DNA of 51,557 nucleotides from CAYFSS01 sp964345975 (GCA_964345975.1 CAYFSS010000015.1:1-51557), one strand, 5' to 3'. Counted from the stretch's first letter, positions 41,801 through 49,551 are shown. A program made the numbers and translations. Notes: generated by a model not told the origin, from the letters alone.

Positions 41801-43243
41801 TCTTGCGGTGAGAGCGGCTTGAGCAAATTCCGGCACGGTCCGATTGACGGACGTAGCAAAGGTCTGGAGGAAAGAACCGCAGCCGGAGGAGCAAGCCTCG
41901 TTTAGCATGATGTGATCGATCACACCGTCACGCACGCGCATGCACTTCATATCCTGGCCACCGATATCGATGATGAAGTCGACGCCCGGTCTGAAGTATT
42001 CAGCGGCGCGATAGTGCGCCATGGTTTCAATTTCACCTTCATCGATCTTCAATGCAGCCTCGATCATTCGCTCGCCGTAGCCCGTGACACAGGCTCTTGC
42101 AAGGTAAGCGCTCGCAGGCAGCGTCTTATAGAGCTCTTCCAAGATGCTCACCGTACTTTGGATCGGGTTGCCCTTATTGGATCCATAGTGTTGAAAGACG
42201 ATGCGCCCTTCCTCGTCGAGGAGGACGGCTTTTGTAGTGGTAGAACCAGCATCGATGCCGAGGAAACATGGACCTTCAGCGGATTCGATAGGATGGAACT
42301 CGACGGTGGCTTCAGCATGACGCTCGTCAAACTGGCGACGCTCTTCCTCATCCGCAAAGAGTGGAGGAATGTGGGAGAGGTCTTCTTCGATGCCTGCGTC
42401 CTGCTCGAAGCGTTCCAAGAGCTCTGAGGTTGTCAAGATTCTCGAACGACCACTGAGAAGTGCTGCACCGATTGCAACATAGAGCTGAGCATTGTCGGGC
42501 AAGACGAACGACTCCGCACGATCTTGAAGCGAGCGCTCGAAGGCGGCACGAAGTTCAGAGAGGAAGAATAAGGGTCCACCCAAGAAGATGATATTGCCTT
42601 CGATGCGGCGACCTTGCGCAAGACCTGAAATGGTTTGGTTCACAACGGCTTGGAAGACTGAAGCGGCAAGATCTTCTTTGCCGGCACCCTCATTGAGGAG
42701 AGGTTGGAGGTCACTCTTTGCAAAGACACCACAGCGAGAAGCAATGGGATAGATCTTCGCGTAGGACTTCGCCAAGGTGTTGAGACCTGTAGCATCTGTC
42801 TGAAGGAGCTGAGCCATCTGATCAATAAAAGAACCCGTTCCCCCGGCACACGTCCCGTTCATGCGTTGCTCCGTCGACGGTTTAAGGAACGTAATCTTTG
42901 CATCTTCACCGCCAAGCTCCAGGATGCAGTCTGCTTCGGGATGACGTTGTTCGACGACTTCGGTCTCTGCAATGACTTCCTGGGTGAAAGGAACATCCAA
43001 GAACTCCGCCGTCTTAACGCCGCCCGATCCAGTGAAGCTCATCTGGAAAGGTTGGTCAGGGCTGAACTCTGCATTGAGCCCTTCAAATAACATCTCGAGG
43101 GCAGCGCGCATATCTGAGTTGTGGCGCTCATATCGCGAATATAGGATAGATTCATCCTGATCCAAAACGACTAATTTAACGGTTGTTGAACCGATATCTA
43201 TCCCTACTCGGAGGGCGGGGATGGACTTAAGACTTTCTTTCAT
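38900..43243 (-). CDS. Giant acyl-CoA dehydratase activase-related protein
   Basis: A 1447-residue fusion. Two ASKHA-type ATPase domains of the 2-hydroxyglutaryl-CoA dehydratase activator (HgdC/BadF) family come first: VGIDIGSTTVKLVVLD with the cluster cysteine in NGTCAGGTGSF, and FLGIDAGSTTTKAVLLDEEG with NEACSSGCGSF. A DUF2229-type region follows (VLNIYENYPFWHTLFTDLGF, ESVCYPAKMVHGH), then a dehydratase-subunit-like C-terminal part (LITQTGGGCRATNY, GEILVKYHPDANND). The ATG at 43243 has GGAGG six bases upstream. Proteins of this architecture are widespread in anaerobes but their substrate is unknown. No CoA-transferase or separate dehydratase genes are adjacent. It probably needs reduced ferredoxin or flavodoxin and ATP, by analogy. 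Confidence 0.9.
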   Translation of the reverse strand: MKESLKSIPALRVGIDIGSTTVKLVVLDQDESILYSRYERHNSDMRAALEMLFEGLNAEFSPDQPFQMSFTGSGGVKTAEFLDVPFTQEVIAETEVVEQRHPEADCILELGGEDAKITFLKPSTEQRMNGTCAGGTGSFIDQMAQLLQTDATGLNTLAKSYAKIYPIASRCGVFAKSDLQPLLNEGAGKEDLAASVFQAVVNQTISGLAQGRRIEGNIIFLGGPLFFLSELRAAFERSLQDRAESFVLPDNAQLYVAIGAALLSGRSRILTTSELLERFEQDAGIEEDLSHIPPLFADEEERRQFDERHAEATVEFHPIESAEGPCFLGIDAGSTTTKAVLLDEEGRIVFQHYGSNKGNPIQSTVSILEELYKTLPASAYLARACVTGYGERMIEAALKIDEGEIETMAHYRAAEYFRPGVDFIIDIGGQDMKCMRVRDGVIDHIMLNEACSSGCGSFLQTFATSVNRTVPEFAQAALTARNPVDLGTRCTVFMNSRVKQAQKEGATVGDISAGLSYSVVRNALYKVIKLQDPDDMGEHVVVQGGTFLNDAVLRSFEQITGRHVTRPNIAGLMGAFGAGLTALRHWDGQSASAVLSEEDLRNFEMKTSHGQCKLCANNCRLTITRFGDGSRFISGNRCERGAGAGLGQERLPNLYNYKRERTFAYESLSEDEAKHGIIGLPRVLNIYENYPFWHTLFTDLGFRVVVSDVSSHAMYEKGMDSIPSESVCYPAKMVHGHIQDLIDKGVKTIFYPGLPYERQENQNADNHFNCPIVVSYPDVIKNNMDELVEENIRYLHPFLPMHNPKTLVRHLLEIFRDEGFSPREMRLAVDRAYDEMAQYKEDLLLKGEETLQWMAENDVRGIVLAGRPYHVDPGIHHGIPEVINDLGLAVFTEDSVARPGKLKRPIRAVDQWGYHSRLYEAAAFVCERPDLELVQLNSFGCGIDAITTDQCEEILESQGRMYTCLKIDEVSNLGAVRIRLRSLKAAMDERMRLGANDKAPTEPQYMLESVPFTKEDAKTHTVLIPQMSPIHFSLLHRALETTGIRFRVLEKATAQDIEMGLKYVNNDACYPTIIVVGQFMNELINGDIDPENTTLLITQTGGGCRATNYVAFIRKALSEAGYPQVPVLALSAQGIETNPGFRYTPDMLHRAMRAIVVGDLLMKMLYRVRPYEVEAGAADKLYKSWDKRAGDFLGGVTREASFKDMIRAMVDDFNALPLRRGPRKPRVGVVGEILVKYHPDANNDVVGVIETEGCEAVVPGLMDFLLYCAFNAEHKWEAYGNSRLTALGGRLALRILETYRAYANRCLAATDGKFDVWESIDHKAELAAPILNLGNATGEGWFLTAEMVELIQTGAPNIICVQPFACLPNHVVGKGMVKELRRRFPESNIVPIDYDPGASEVNQLNRIKLMVSTALKRHEEKHGDVNELRQIQQVPVQDLRRATGATL

Positions 43244-43445
43244 CAAGAACCTCCATCTCTATAACGACCCATTCTATTGAGATCCGACTCGAAAATCGGC
43301 AAGCTAAATAATTCAATAAGTTTAAGTATATTAAAGTTTGCTCTAGAGATACAAGCTTTTGCAGTGATCCCGGCCCCTTTCGGCCTTAAGTAGATCTTAA
43401 AAACGCATGAAATCACCCCTCAAGAGCTGTTTGTTTTCAATTCAG

Positions 43446-43483
43446 TAACATATTCCCCCCTACTTCTCCATAGAAATATGTTA
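43446..43483 (+). promoter_or_regulatory. Spaced inverted repeat upstream of peroxiredoxin
   Basis: TAACATATT (43446-43454) and AATATGTTA (43475-43483) are perfect 9-base inverted arms separated by 20 bases, including a CCCCCC run, about 55 bases before the peroxiredoxin start. The arm spacing (29 bases start to start) is compatible with a dimeric regulator contacting two sites or an RNA stem. Confidence 0.4.
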
Positions 43484-43538
43484 GCTTAAGCATACACTAC
43501 AGTTTAGTAACTTATTATTGCTAGGAAAGGACATATAT

Positions 43539-44237
43539 ATGGAAAATACTCAGAACGCTGAAACCAAGAAACAGGTCGAATTCCCACTTATTGGAACCCG
43601 CGCACCCGAGTTCACAGCAAAGACAACTCACGGTGACATTCATTTCCCGAATGATTATGAAGGTCGTTGGGTCATTCTCTTCTCCCACCCCGCTGACTTC
43701 ACCCCCGTCTGCACAACAGAATTCATGACCTTTGCAAGTCGTTTTGATGAATACCAAGCCCTCAACACGGATCTCGTCGGTCTCTCCATTGACTCCGTCA
43801 CATCTCACATGGGCTGGGTCGACTCCATCAAGACCATCGAGTGGGGCGATCACAAGAACGTCGACATCCCCTTCCCCATCATCGATGACGTCAAGCGTGA
43901 AGTTGCCAACAAATATGGCATGCTCCAAGGCGAGTCCGATACGGCGACCGTACGTGCGGTCTTCTTTGTCGATCCGGAAGGGATGATCCGCACGATCCTC
44001 TACTACCCGGCATCTCTTGGCCGTAACTTCGATGAGATCCACCGTATCCTCATTGGTCTCCAGAAGGCTGATAAAGATAAGGTTGCTCTCCCGGCTGACT
44101 GGAAGCCCGGTAAGGATGTCATCCTGCCTCCGCCCAGAAAGATGGAAGATGTTCCTGAGCGTCTCGCTCTCGATGGCAAGGACGGTCACGAAGTGAAGAA
44201 CTGGTACCTCACCTTCAAGAAGGATAAAGAGGACTAA
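43539..44237 (+). CDS. 1-Cys peroxiredoxin (Prx6-like AhpC/TSA family)
   Basis: Thiol peroxidase of 232 residues. The peroxidatic cysteine is C58 in SHPADFTPVCTTEF; it is the only cysteine in the protein, so a resolving cysteine must come from another molecule. The long C-terminal region with PADWKPGKDVILPPP is typical of the Prx6 group. The ATG at 43539 follows AGGAAAGGA; a TTG at 43518 is not needed. Together with catalase and the flavodiiron protein it suggests regular oxygen exposure. Confidence 0.94.
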   Translation: MENTQNAETKKQVEFPLIGTRAPEFTAKTTHGDIHFPNDYEGRWVILFSHPADFTPVCTTEFMTFASRFDEYQALNTDLVGLSIDSVTSHMGWVDSIKTIEWGDHKNVDIPFPIIDDVKREVANKYGMLQGESDTATVRAVFFVDPEGMIRTILYYPASLGRNFDEIHRILIGLQKADKDKVALPADWKPGKDVILPPPRKMEDVPERLALDGKDGHEVKNWYLTFKKDKED

Positions 44238-44279
44238 GGTAACGTAAGGATAATCGGATCCTTTGGGATCCGTACGGAC

Positions 44280-44313
44280 AGCCCGGTGTTCTTTGAGAGC
44301 ACCGGGCTTTCTT
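44280..44313 (+). terminator. Terminator after peroxiredoxin
   Basis: AGCCCGGTG pairs with CACCGGGCT (9 bp), followed by TTCTT. A small GGATCC-TTTG-GGATCC hairpin lies just before. Confidence 0.8.
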
Positions 44314-44451
44314 ATCGCTCCCGTCTATGTTACGAACTGTGGCTTGACGTTCGGACTTAAGCTGTAGCTTGCAAGTCTAGAGGGAGTGCTATAGATTTAT
44401 GGGTGTTGAAATATCGATAGGTTTTTATACAAAGCAAAGAGGATAGTATCG

Positions 44452-45192
44452 ATGGCAAAATTAGCAATTGTAACGGGTGGTTCGCGCGGTCTCGGTCGCG
44501 CCATGGTTCTTCGCCTCGGCGAAATGGGCTATAACGTGGTCATGAACTACGTCAGTGATTCCAGCGGTGAAGAATGCGCAAAGAATCTTGAAGAACTCAA
44601 AGAGATGGGTATCGATGGGATGTACATTCAAGCTGACGCATCGACGTTCGAAGGCTGCCAGAAGGTTGTCGACGAAGCGGTTGCGAAGTTTGGTGATAAG
44701 ATCGACGTGCTCGTCAACAATGCCGGCGTCAGCAATAATGCTGAATTTGTGTCCCAGGATCCGGATGACTACGAATGGCTTATGCGGGTCAATCTCTTCT
44801 CCGTCATGCACATGACCAGACTAGTTCTCCCCTACATGGTCAAGGCTGAAGAAGGCAACATCATCAATATTTCCTCTATCGGTGGTCTTATCGGCGTCAG
44901 CCATCAGGCAGATTATTGTGCTTCGAAGTCCGCTATCCTAGGCTTCACACGGGCTCTTGCGCTTGAGTATGCTGCGAAGAAGATCCGTGTCAACGCGATC
45001 TGCCCCGGCATGATCGATACCGACATCCTAAAGGGTGTTGACCAGGATCAGCTGGCAGCCCTCGCCTCGACCATCCCGCTTGGCTACATCGGTAAGCCTG
45101 AAGACATCGCAGGTGCCATGCAGTACCTCATCGAGAACAGCTATACGACCGGTACATACCTTACGCCTAACGGTGGGATTGTGATGCCCTAA
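44452..45192 (+). CDS. SDR family oxidoreductase (FabG-like)
   Basis: Classical short-chain dehydrogenase, 246 residues. The cofactor motif is TGGSRGLGRA, then NNAGVSN, the catalytic serine in INISSIGG, and YCASKSA with the catalytic tyrosine and lysine; PGMIDTDI follows. Substrate is not assignable: it resembles 3-oxoacyl-ACP reductase, but no fatty-acid genes are adjacent. AAGAGGATAG precedes the ATG, and a TATCGAT palindrome overlaps the start codon, with another copy 35 bases upstream (44412-44419). Confidence 0.9.
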   Translation: MAKLAIVTGGSRGLGRAMVLRLGEMGYNVVMNYVSDSSGEECAKNLEELKEMGIDGMYIQADASTFEGCQKVVDEAVAKFGDKIDVLVNNAGVSNNAEFVSQDPDDYEWLMRVNLFSVMHMTRLVLPYMVKAEEGNIINISSIGGLIGVSHQADYCASKSAILGFTRALALEYAAKKIRVNAICPGMIDTDILKGVDQDQLAALASTIPLGYIGKPEDIAGAMQYLIENSYTTGTYLTPNGGIVMP

Positions 45193-45213
45193 GTCGTCCA
45201 ATCGTCGATGATG

Positions 45214-45268
45214 CAAAGACACCCTCGTGCACAATGGGCTGACCCATAACGCGCCGAGGGTGTCTTTG
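45214..45268. terminator. Long two-part terminator between convergent genes
   Basis: CAAAGACACCCTCG pairs perfectly with CGAGGGTGTCTTTG (14 bp). The 27-base loop carries its own hairpin ATGGG-CTGA-CCCAT. It lies between the convergent SDR and AraC-type genes and can serve both. Confidence 0.8.
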
Positions 45269-45343
45269 TGTCCTTATTTAAGCTCGAGATCGTCTAAGCA
45301 CATTCAATATCGACGGACGCTTTCCTTGGCAAATGCCTCACAG

Positions 45344-46276
45344 CTAATCGATCTCCGGCAAGCCCAGATTCGCTAGACTCCTCGTCCTAAGTTCCGTCGG
45401 GGTCACTCCAAAATATCGCCTTGTGACCGTGACGAAGTAACTGTGCGTCTTGAAGCCCACCATCTCAGCAACTTCCGAAATCGCAAGATCTTGATCTAAG
45501 AGTAGAATCTGTGCCTGACGAAGCCGATGCAGGTTCAAGAAATCGACAATTTTATGGTCCGTCACTTGCTTGAAGAGACGGCTCGCATAGTCCTCATTGA
45601 GACCCGTAGGTTCTACGATATCCTCCACTCGAAGCGGCTCAAAATACCGCGTGCGAATGACTTCAAGCATAAGCCTCACGCGTCTCGTTTGTTTCGTCAA
45701 AGGAGTCGGTACAGGAACACCATCGCCCCCGCCATTTTGCAAGAGCTCCTCTAGGATGCTGAGGAGTAAGATCTTCTCTTGTAGACCTTGCTCTTCCTGA
45801 TAGAAGATGCCTTGAAGTTCTTCAAGGAGAACTTTGAGTTTTTCAGGATTTTTTACCTTCTGGTAGCGTGGAATCTGACGCCCGTCGATAAAAATAACTT
45901 CGTTGCGCATGAGGTCTGTTTGCTGGAACCGACTCGCATAAAGTTCCAGATAGAGTCTGGGATTTTCGTAATACGCCTGAATCTGAGGGCTCTTCTCATC
46001 ACAGACATAATCAAAATGCAGAAAGATGATCTCGTTTTCCTCAGGCCTCATCTGCCAGAACAAATGCTCAGACCCGGGGGGAATCAACAGGGCGCCACCC
46101 TCTTCCAATACATACTCAACGCCATCGATCCTCGCTTGAGCCTTGCCCTTGATGCAGAACATCAGCTCATGATCGTAGATCCGGCGCGGTGTCGTACGCC
46201 AGCTGTCGCTACCTTGGAGACCTACGTCCAAGATGCAAGGATTTAGTTCATAATAGGTTAGTTCTTTACGCACCAT
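45344..46276 (-). CDS. AraC family transcriptional regulator
   Basis: A 310-residue sugar-type regulator: N-terminal cupin-like sensing domain (ELMFCIKGKAQARIDGVEYVLEEGGALLIPPGSEH) and C-terminal double helix-turn-helix (VEDIVEPTGLNEDYASRLFKQV, then LAISEVAEMVGFKTHSYFVTVTRRYFGVTPTELR). The ATG at 46276 is chosen over a TTG at 46282. It lies immediately downstream of the GH42 gene on the same strand, so it probably controls the adjoining glycosidase genes. The second helix-turn-helix and PxxxR end are canonical. Confidence 0.92.
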   Translation of the reverse strand: MVRKELTYYELNPCILDVGLQGSDSWRTTPRRIYDHELMFCIKGKAQARIDGVEYVLEEGGALLIPPGSEHLFWQMRPEENEIIFLHFDYVCDEKSPQIQAYYENPRLYLELYASRFQQTDLMRNEVIFIDGRQIPRYQKVKNPEKLKVLLEELQGIFYQEEQGLQEKILLLSILEELLQNGGGDGVPVPTPLTKQTRRVRLMLEVIRTRYFEPLRVEDIVEPTGLNEDYASRLFKQVTDHKIVDFLNLHRLRQAQILLLDQDLAISEVAEMVGFKTHSYFVTVTRRYFGVTPTELRTRSLANLGLPEID

Positions 46277-46384
46277 GATCAAATTCTACGATAATCCGGC
46301 TAGCTGTATAGGTCATCGAAAAGTTCAATTCGAAAACGTCTCCTTCATGCTGAGATTCATGAGGTGCCAACTTGGAGAAAAAGT

Positions 46385-46411
46385 GAGGGCAGTATGATGG
46401 ATACCGCCCTC
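46385..46411 (-). terminator. Terminator after the beta-galactosidase gene
   Basis: GAGGGC/GCCCTC with GTAT/ATAC arms around one mismatch; on the minus strand CTTTTTC follows. It is about 37 bases after the GH42 stop and separates it from the AraC gene. Confidence 0.75.
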
Positions 46412-46447
46412 TTTGCCTCATTCTCGAGGCTACCTCATCGATTCGAC

Positions 46448-48538
46448 TTAAGATTTCTTTAAGATTGCATAGGTGTAAGGAGGAATCGTGAGCTGTGAAG
46501 TTGTAGGACGATTCTTCACCATATCGATGTAGTCACCATCGATCTCCAGTTCAACGCTTTCTTCACGGAAGTTGAGGAAGAAGATATAAGTATCATCTTT
46601 CGTTTCACGGCGTTGAGCGGTCACGCCCAGCGGAAGCGGTTTCGACCAATTACGCCTGAGATCAAGGCCTTCGATAATCCTTTGATAGATATCGAGATAG
46701 AACTCATCTGCACTGTGGAAACCCAGGTAATAGGCTTGACCTTCCCCATAGGGATGGCGAGTGACGGCCGGAACGCCTTCGTAGAAATCTTCACCATATT
46801 CGTAGAGGGCTTCGGCACCCTCAAGATGGATGAGATCGAGGAAGCGTGTGGCCTCGTAACCGCCTTCACCTTCCGTCTCTCGGACCCATCTCTTCTCGCC
46901 TTCATATAGCGCATCGGTTTCTTCAACCCAAATACCAAGGACATCACGCAACGGCCCGGGTCTTCCCGTGCGGTACGCCAGATCTGTCTCGTTGACAATG
47001 CCGGACCAAACTCCGGTGATGAAGGTACCGCCCGCTGCCACGAAAGTGCGAACGCGATCGGCAAACTGCTTAGGCATCAGGTAGAGGAGGGGTGCCACTA
47101 CGACCTTGTACTCACTCAGGTCTTGGTTCAAACCGATGACATCGACGGAGATCGCCGCTTCCCAGAAGGGACGGTAGTGTTGATTACAGACATCATAGTA
47201 ACGAGGACGATGGATGTTTATAGGACCTTCGCTATCGCTATAAGCCCAGCCGTTCTCCCAATCGTAGACAATCGCGACTTCAGCCTTCGTCTTAGAACCT
47301 GCAACAACTCCCAGTCTGGTGAGATCTTCCCCGAAGGATTTTACTTCGCGAAAGACTCTCGTATCTTCAGATTGATAATGGTCAATCACTGCGCCATGAA
47401 GTTTCTCAGAGGAACCGAGGGACTTTCGCCATTGGAAGTACTGAGCTGAATCCGAACCGTGAGCAATCGCTTGCATCGATTGAAGACCATGCAAGCCCGG
47501 GCGACGAAGCTTTGCAACAGCCTGCCAATTGGTTGCGCTGGGCGAGCTTTCCATCAAGAGGAAGGGGCGCCCATCCTTGAGCGTCCGGTTGATATCGTGG
47601 ATAAATGAACGCATCGGTCCTTCGCGCACGTCTCCCCGTTCCGGGTGATGCCAGAGCGGATAATTATCCCAGGAAACGACATCGATTTCTTTCGCCAAAA
47701 CGTGATAGTCCAAATCCTGCGCGACGAAATCATGGAAGTTATGCGTCGTGGGAAGTTTGCGCTTCTCACCGTCTCGCAAGGCAAGGATTTCCGCACGCAA
47801 GAAATCCGCGGTCTGATGTGAAACAAAGCGACGCCAATCGAGATTTTGTCCGTGCACCTTGGATTCACCGATAGACGAAGGCGATTCAATCTGAGACCAA
47901 TCGGTATAGGTATGCGCCCAGAACGTCGTCCACCACGCATGATTCAGTTCATCGAGAGAAGCATAGCGTTCTTTAAGCCAGTTTCTGAAGGCTTCTTGGC
48001 AGAGATCGCAGTGGCAATCGCCGCCATACTCATTGCTGATGTGCCAGAGCAAGACCCCCGGATGATCCGAGAAGCGCTCCGCCAAGCGTCTGTTGATCTC
48101 GTAAACCTTCTCCCGATACACAGGAGAGGTATAACAGTGATTATGCCTATGCCCGTGGAGAATCCTTACCCTATCTTCACGCACCCGCAAGACTTCAGGA
48201 TACTTCTTGGACATCCAGGCCGGCCTTGCACCAGACGGGGTTGAAAGGAAGGTATAGATCCCGTGGTCGTACAGACGGTCAATAATTTCTTCCATGTAAT
48301 CGAGCTCATACCGCCCTTCCGAGGGTTCAAGCATGGACCAGGAGAACATACCGATACTCATCACATTGCTGTGCGTTGCAAGCATCAAGCGTGGATCTTC
48401 TTCCTCGACGACTTTAGGATCAAAGAACCACTGTTCCGGATTGTAGTCCGCACCGTGAAAGAGCGTTCCGGGCACCAGCGGCATCTCGAAATCATCGAGG
48501 GTCAAGGGCTTATCTTTATTCCATTTCGTTTCCGTCAT
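46448..48538 (-). CDS. GH42 beta-galactosidase
   Basis: Hydrolyses beta-galactosides such as galacto-oligosaccharides from plant galactans. The 696 residues are normal for the family. The acid/base glutamate is E170 in LLWHISNEYGG, the nucleophile E330 in PFLLMESSPS. The zinc cluster is intact: C175-x-C177-xx-C180 (GDCHCDLC) plus C135 (HNHCYTS). A trimerisation domain and C-terminal beta domain (PPYTYAILKKS) follow. No signal peptide, so it is cytosolic. AGGAG lies upstream of the ATG. Its first 16 codons, ribosome site and upstream bases are duplicated in tandem just upstream at an assembly gap. Confidence 0.95.
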   Translation of the reverse strand: MTETKWNKDKPLTLDDFEMPLVPGTLFHGADYNPEQWFFDPKVVEEEDPRLMLATHSNVMSIGMFSWSMLEPSEGRYELDYMEEIIDRLYDHGIYTFLSTPSGARPAWMSKKYPEVLRVREDRVRILHGHRHNHCYTSPVYREKVYEINRRLAERFSDHPGVLLWHISNEYGGDCHCDLCQEAFRNWLKERYASLDELNHAWWTTFWAHTYTDWSQIESPSSIGESKVHGQNLDWRRFVSHQTADFLRAEILALRDGEKRKLPTTHNFHDFVAQDLDYHVLAKEIDVVSWDNYPLWHHPERGDVREGPMRSFIHDINRTLKDGRPFLLMESSPSATNWQAVAKLRRPGLHGLQSMQAIAHGSDSAQYFQWRKSLGSSEKLHGAVIDHYQSEDTRVFREVKSFGEDLTRLGVVAGSKTKAEVAIVYDWENGWAYSDSEGPINIHRPRYYDVCNQHYRPFWEAAISVDVIGLNQDLSEYKVVVAPLLYLMPKQFADRVRTFVAAGGTFITGVWSGIVNETDLAYRTGRPGPLRDVLGIWVEETDALYEGEKRWVRETEGEGGYEATRFLDLIHLEGAEALYEYGEDFYEGVPAVTRHPYGEGQAYYLGFHSADEFYLDIYQRIIEGLDLRRNWSKPLPLGVTAQRRETKDDTYIFFLNFREESVELEIDGDYIDMVKNRPTTSQLTIPPYTYAILKKS

Positions 48539-48823
48539 TGTTTATTTCTCCTATCTTCTAATAACATTAAGTATACCGANNNNNNNNNNNNNNNNNNNNN
48601 NNNNNNNNNNNNNNNNNNNNNNNNNNNNNNNNNNNNNNNNNNNNNNNNNNNNNNNNNNNNNNNNNNNNNNNNNNNNNNNTTCGTTTCCGTCATTGTTTAT
48701 TTCTCCTATCTTCTAATAACATTAAGTATACCGAGTCATCGAGGGTCAAGGGCTTATCTTTATTCCATTTCGTTTCCGTCATTGTTTATTTCTCCTATCT
48801 TCTAATAACATTAAGTATACCGA
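48492..48823 (-). repeat. 89-bp tandem repeat of the GH42 start region across a gap
   Basis: At least three copies of one unit: 48492-48579 (the real gene start), a partial copy at 48680-48734 after the gap, and 48736-48823, with one junction base at 48735. The two long copies agree over 88 bases. Each unit carries AGGAG, the ATG and 16 codons of the GH42 gene. The 89-base period makes the upstream copies encode a 30-residue peptide ending in TGA that overlaps the next ATG (ATGA). The copy number is hidden by the gap. It may be an assembly artefact. Confidence 0.9.
48580..48679. other. Assembly gap of 100 N
   Basis: Exactly 100 undetermined bases inside the tandem repeat. The gene order across it (glycoside hydrolase fragment to GH42) is not proven. 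Confidence 0.95.
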
Positions 48824-49551
48824 TGAAGGCCATGCGAAACAGGATCACTTTGCGAATTTGCTGTGATCGGATGATAATTCTCAGCCATCCCTGACGTCTC
48901 ACATGCCCAGAGGAATCCTTCCGCAATGCGTTTTGCGAGTTCAGAAGCCTGCGCACGATGTGGCGCCTTCGAATCCTCGGCATAATGACACAAAGCATCG
49001 TAGATGAGATAGGTGCTTGGCGCCCATACAGGACCTAACCAATAACCGTCCTCCCGGTAATACTCAGACCGAGAATCCTCCGTCGACACACCCGCCGGTA
49101 CAACAAAATTCTCCTCAAGATCCTGCAATAGTTTTCCTTGAATAGAAGAGTCCAATGTGCTCAGGATCAAGATGGGATAGCGTAGAAGCAAACTCGTGCG
49201 CGGCAAGATCTCACCTTCTAGCGAGCGGGCGAAGAAACCCTCCTCATCAAGGAGTTCTTGCATCAATCCATCAAAAAGACTCTCCGCTTCTTCTTTCAAT
49301 CGGCCGGCATCGGACCTCTCTCCTATCTCCTTCAGCAAAGGCAGCAAGAGCTCGAAGGATCGGATTAAGTGGACAGCTAAATCCGGAGCTTGCACCGGCA
49401 TCCCCCACTGAAAGAGGGAAGCGTTGTCCCAACCCGAATCATTTCCGTGTTTGTACCAGGGAAGTGCACTTGAGGTCAGGCGACGATGAGCAAACCAATA
49501 ATCCAAATTGCGGACGATCGACTTAACGTTGGTCTTTACATTAAAACGCAT
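48811..49551 (-). pseudogene. Truncated GH63/MGH1-type glycoside hydrolase
   Basis: A 246-residue fragment of an (alpha/alpha)6-barrel glycosidase. WYKHGNDSGWDNASLFQ and YWLGPVWAPSTYLIYDAL are characteristic of the GH63/mannosylglycerate-hydrolase-like group, and MAENYHPITAN is near the usual C-terminal substrate loop. Full-length relatives have roughly 200 more residues before this point and a further C-terminal stretch. The 3' end is cut where the 89-bp repeat begins (the last residues HRYT come from the repeat), so that truncation may be an assembly join. The 5' side has a TGA directly before the ATG and no extension, so it seems truly truncated. Ribosome site poor. Confidence 0.75.

Noticed and set aside
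43521..44189. Minus-strand open frame of about 220 residues
   Set aside because: Exact antisense shadow of the peroxiredoxin gene.
44258..44275. GGATCC-TTTG-GGATCC hairpin as a separate terminator
   Set aside because: Short stem without a T-run; the stronger terminator follows at 44280.
48492..48823. CRISPR-like array
   Set aside because: The repeats are directly contiguous with no variable spacers and contain a gene start.
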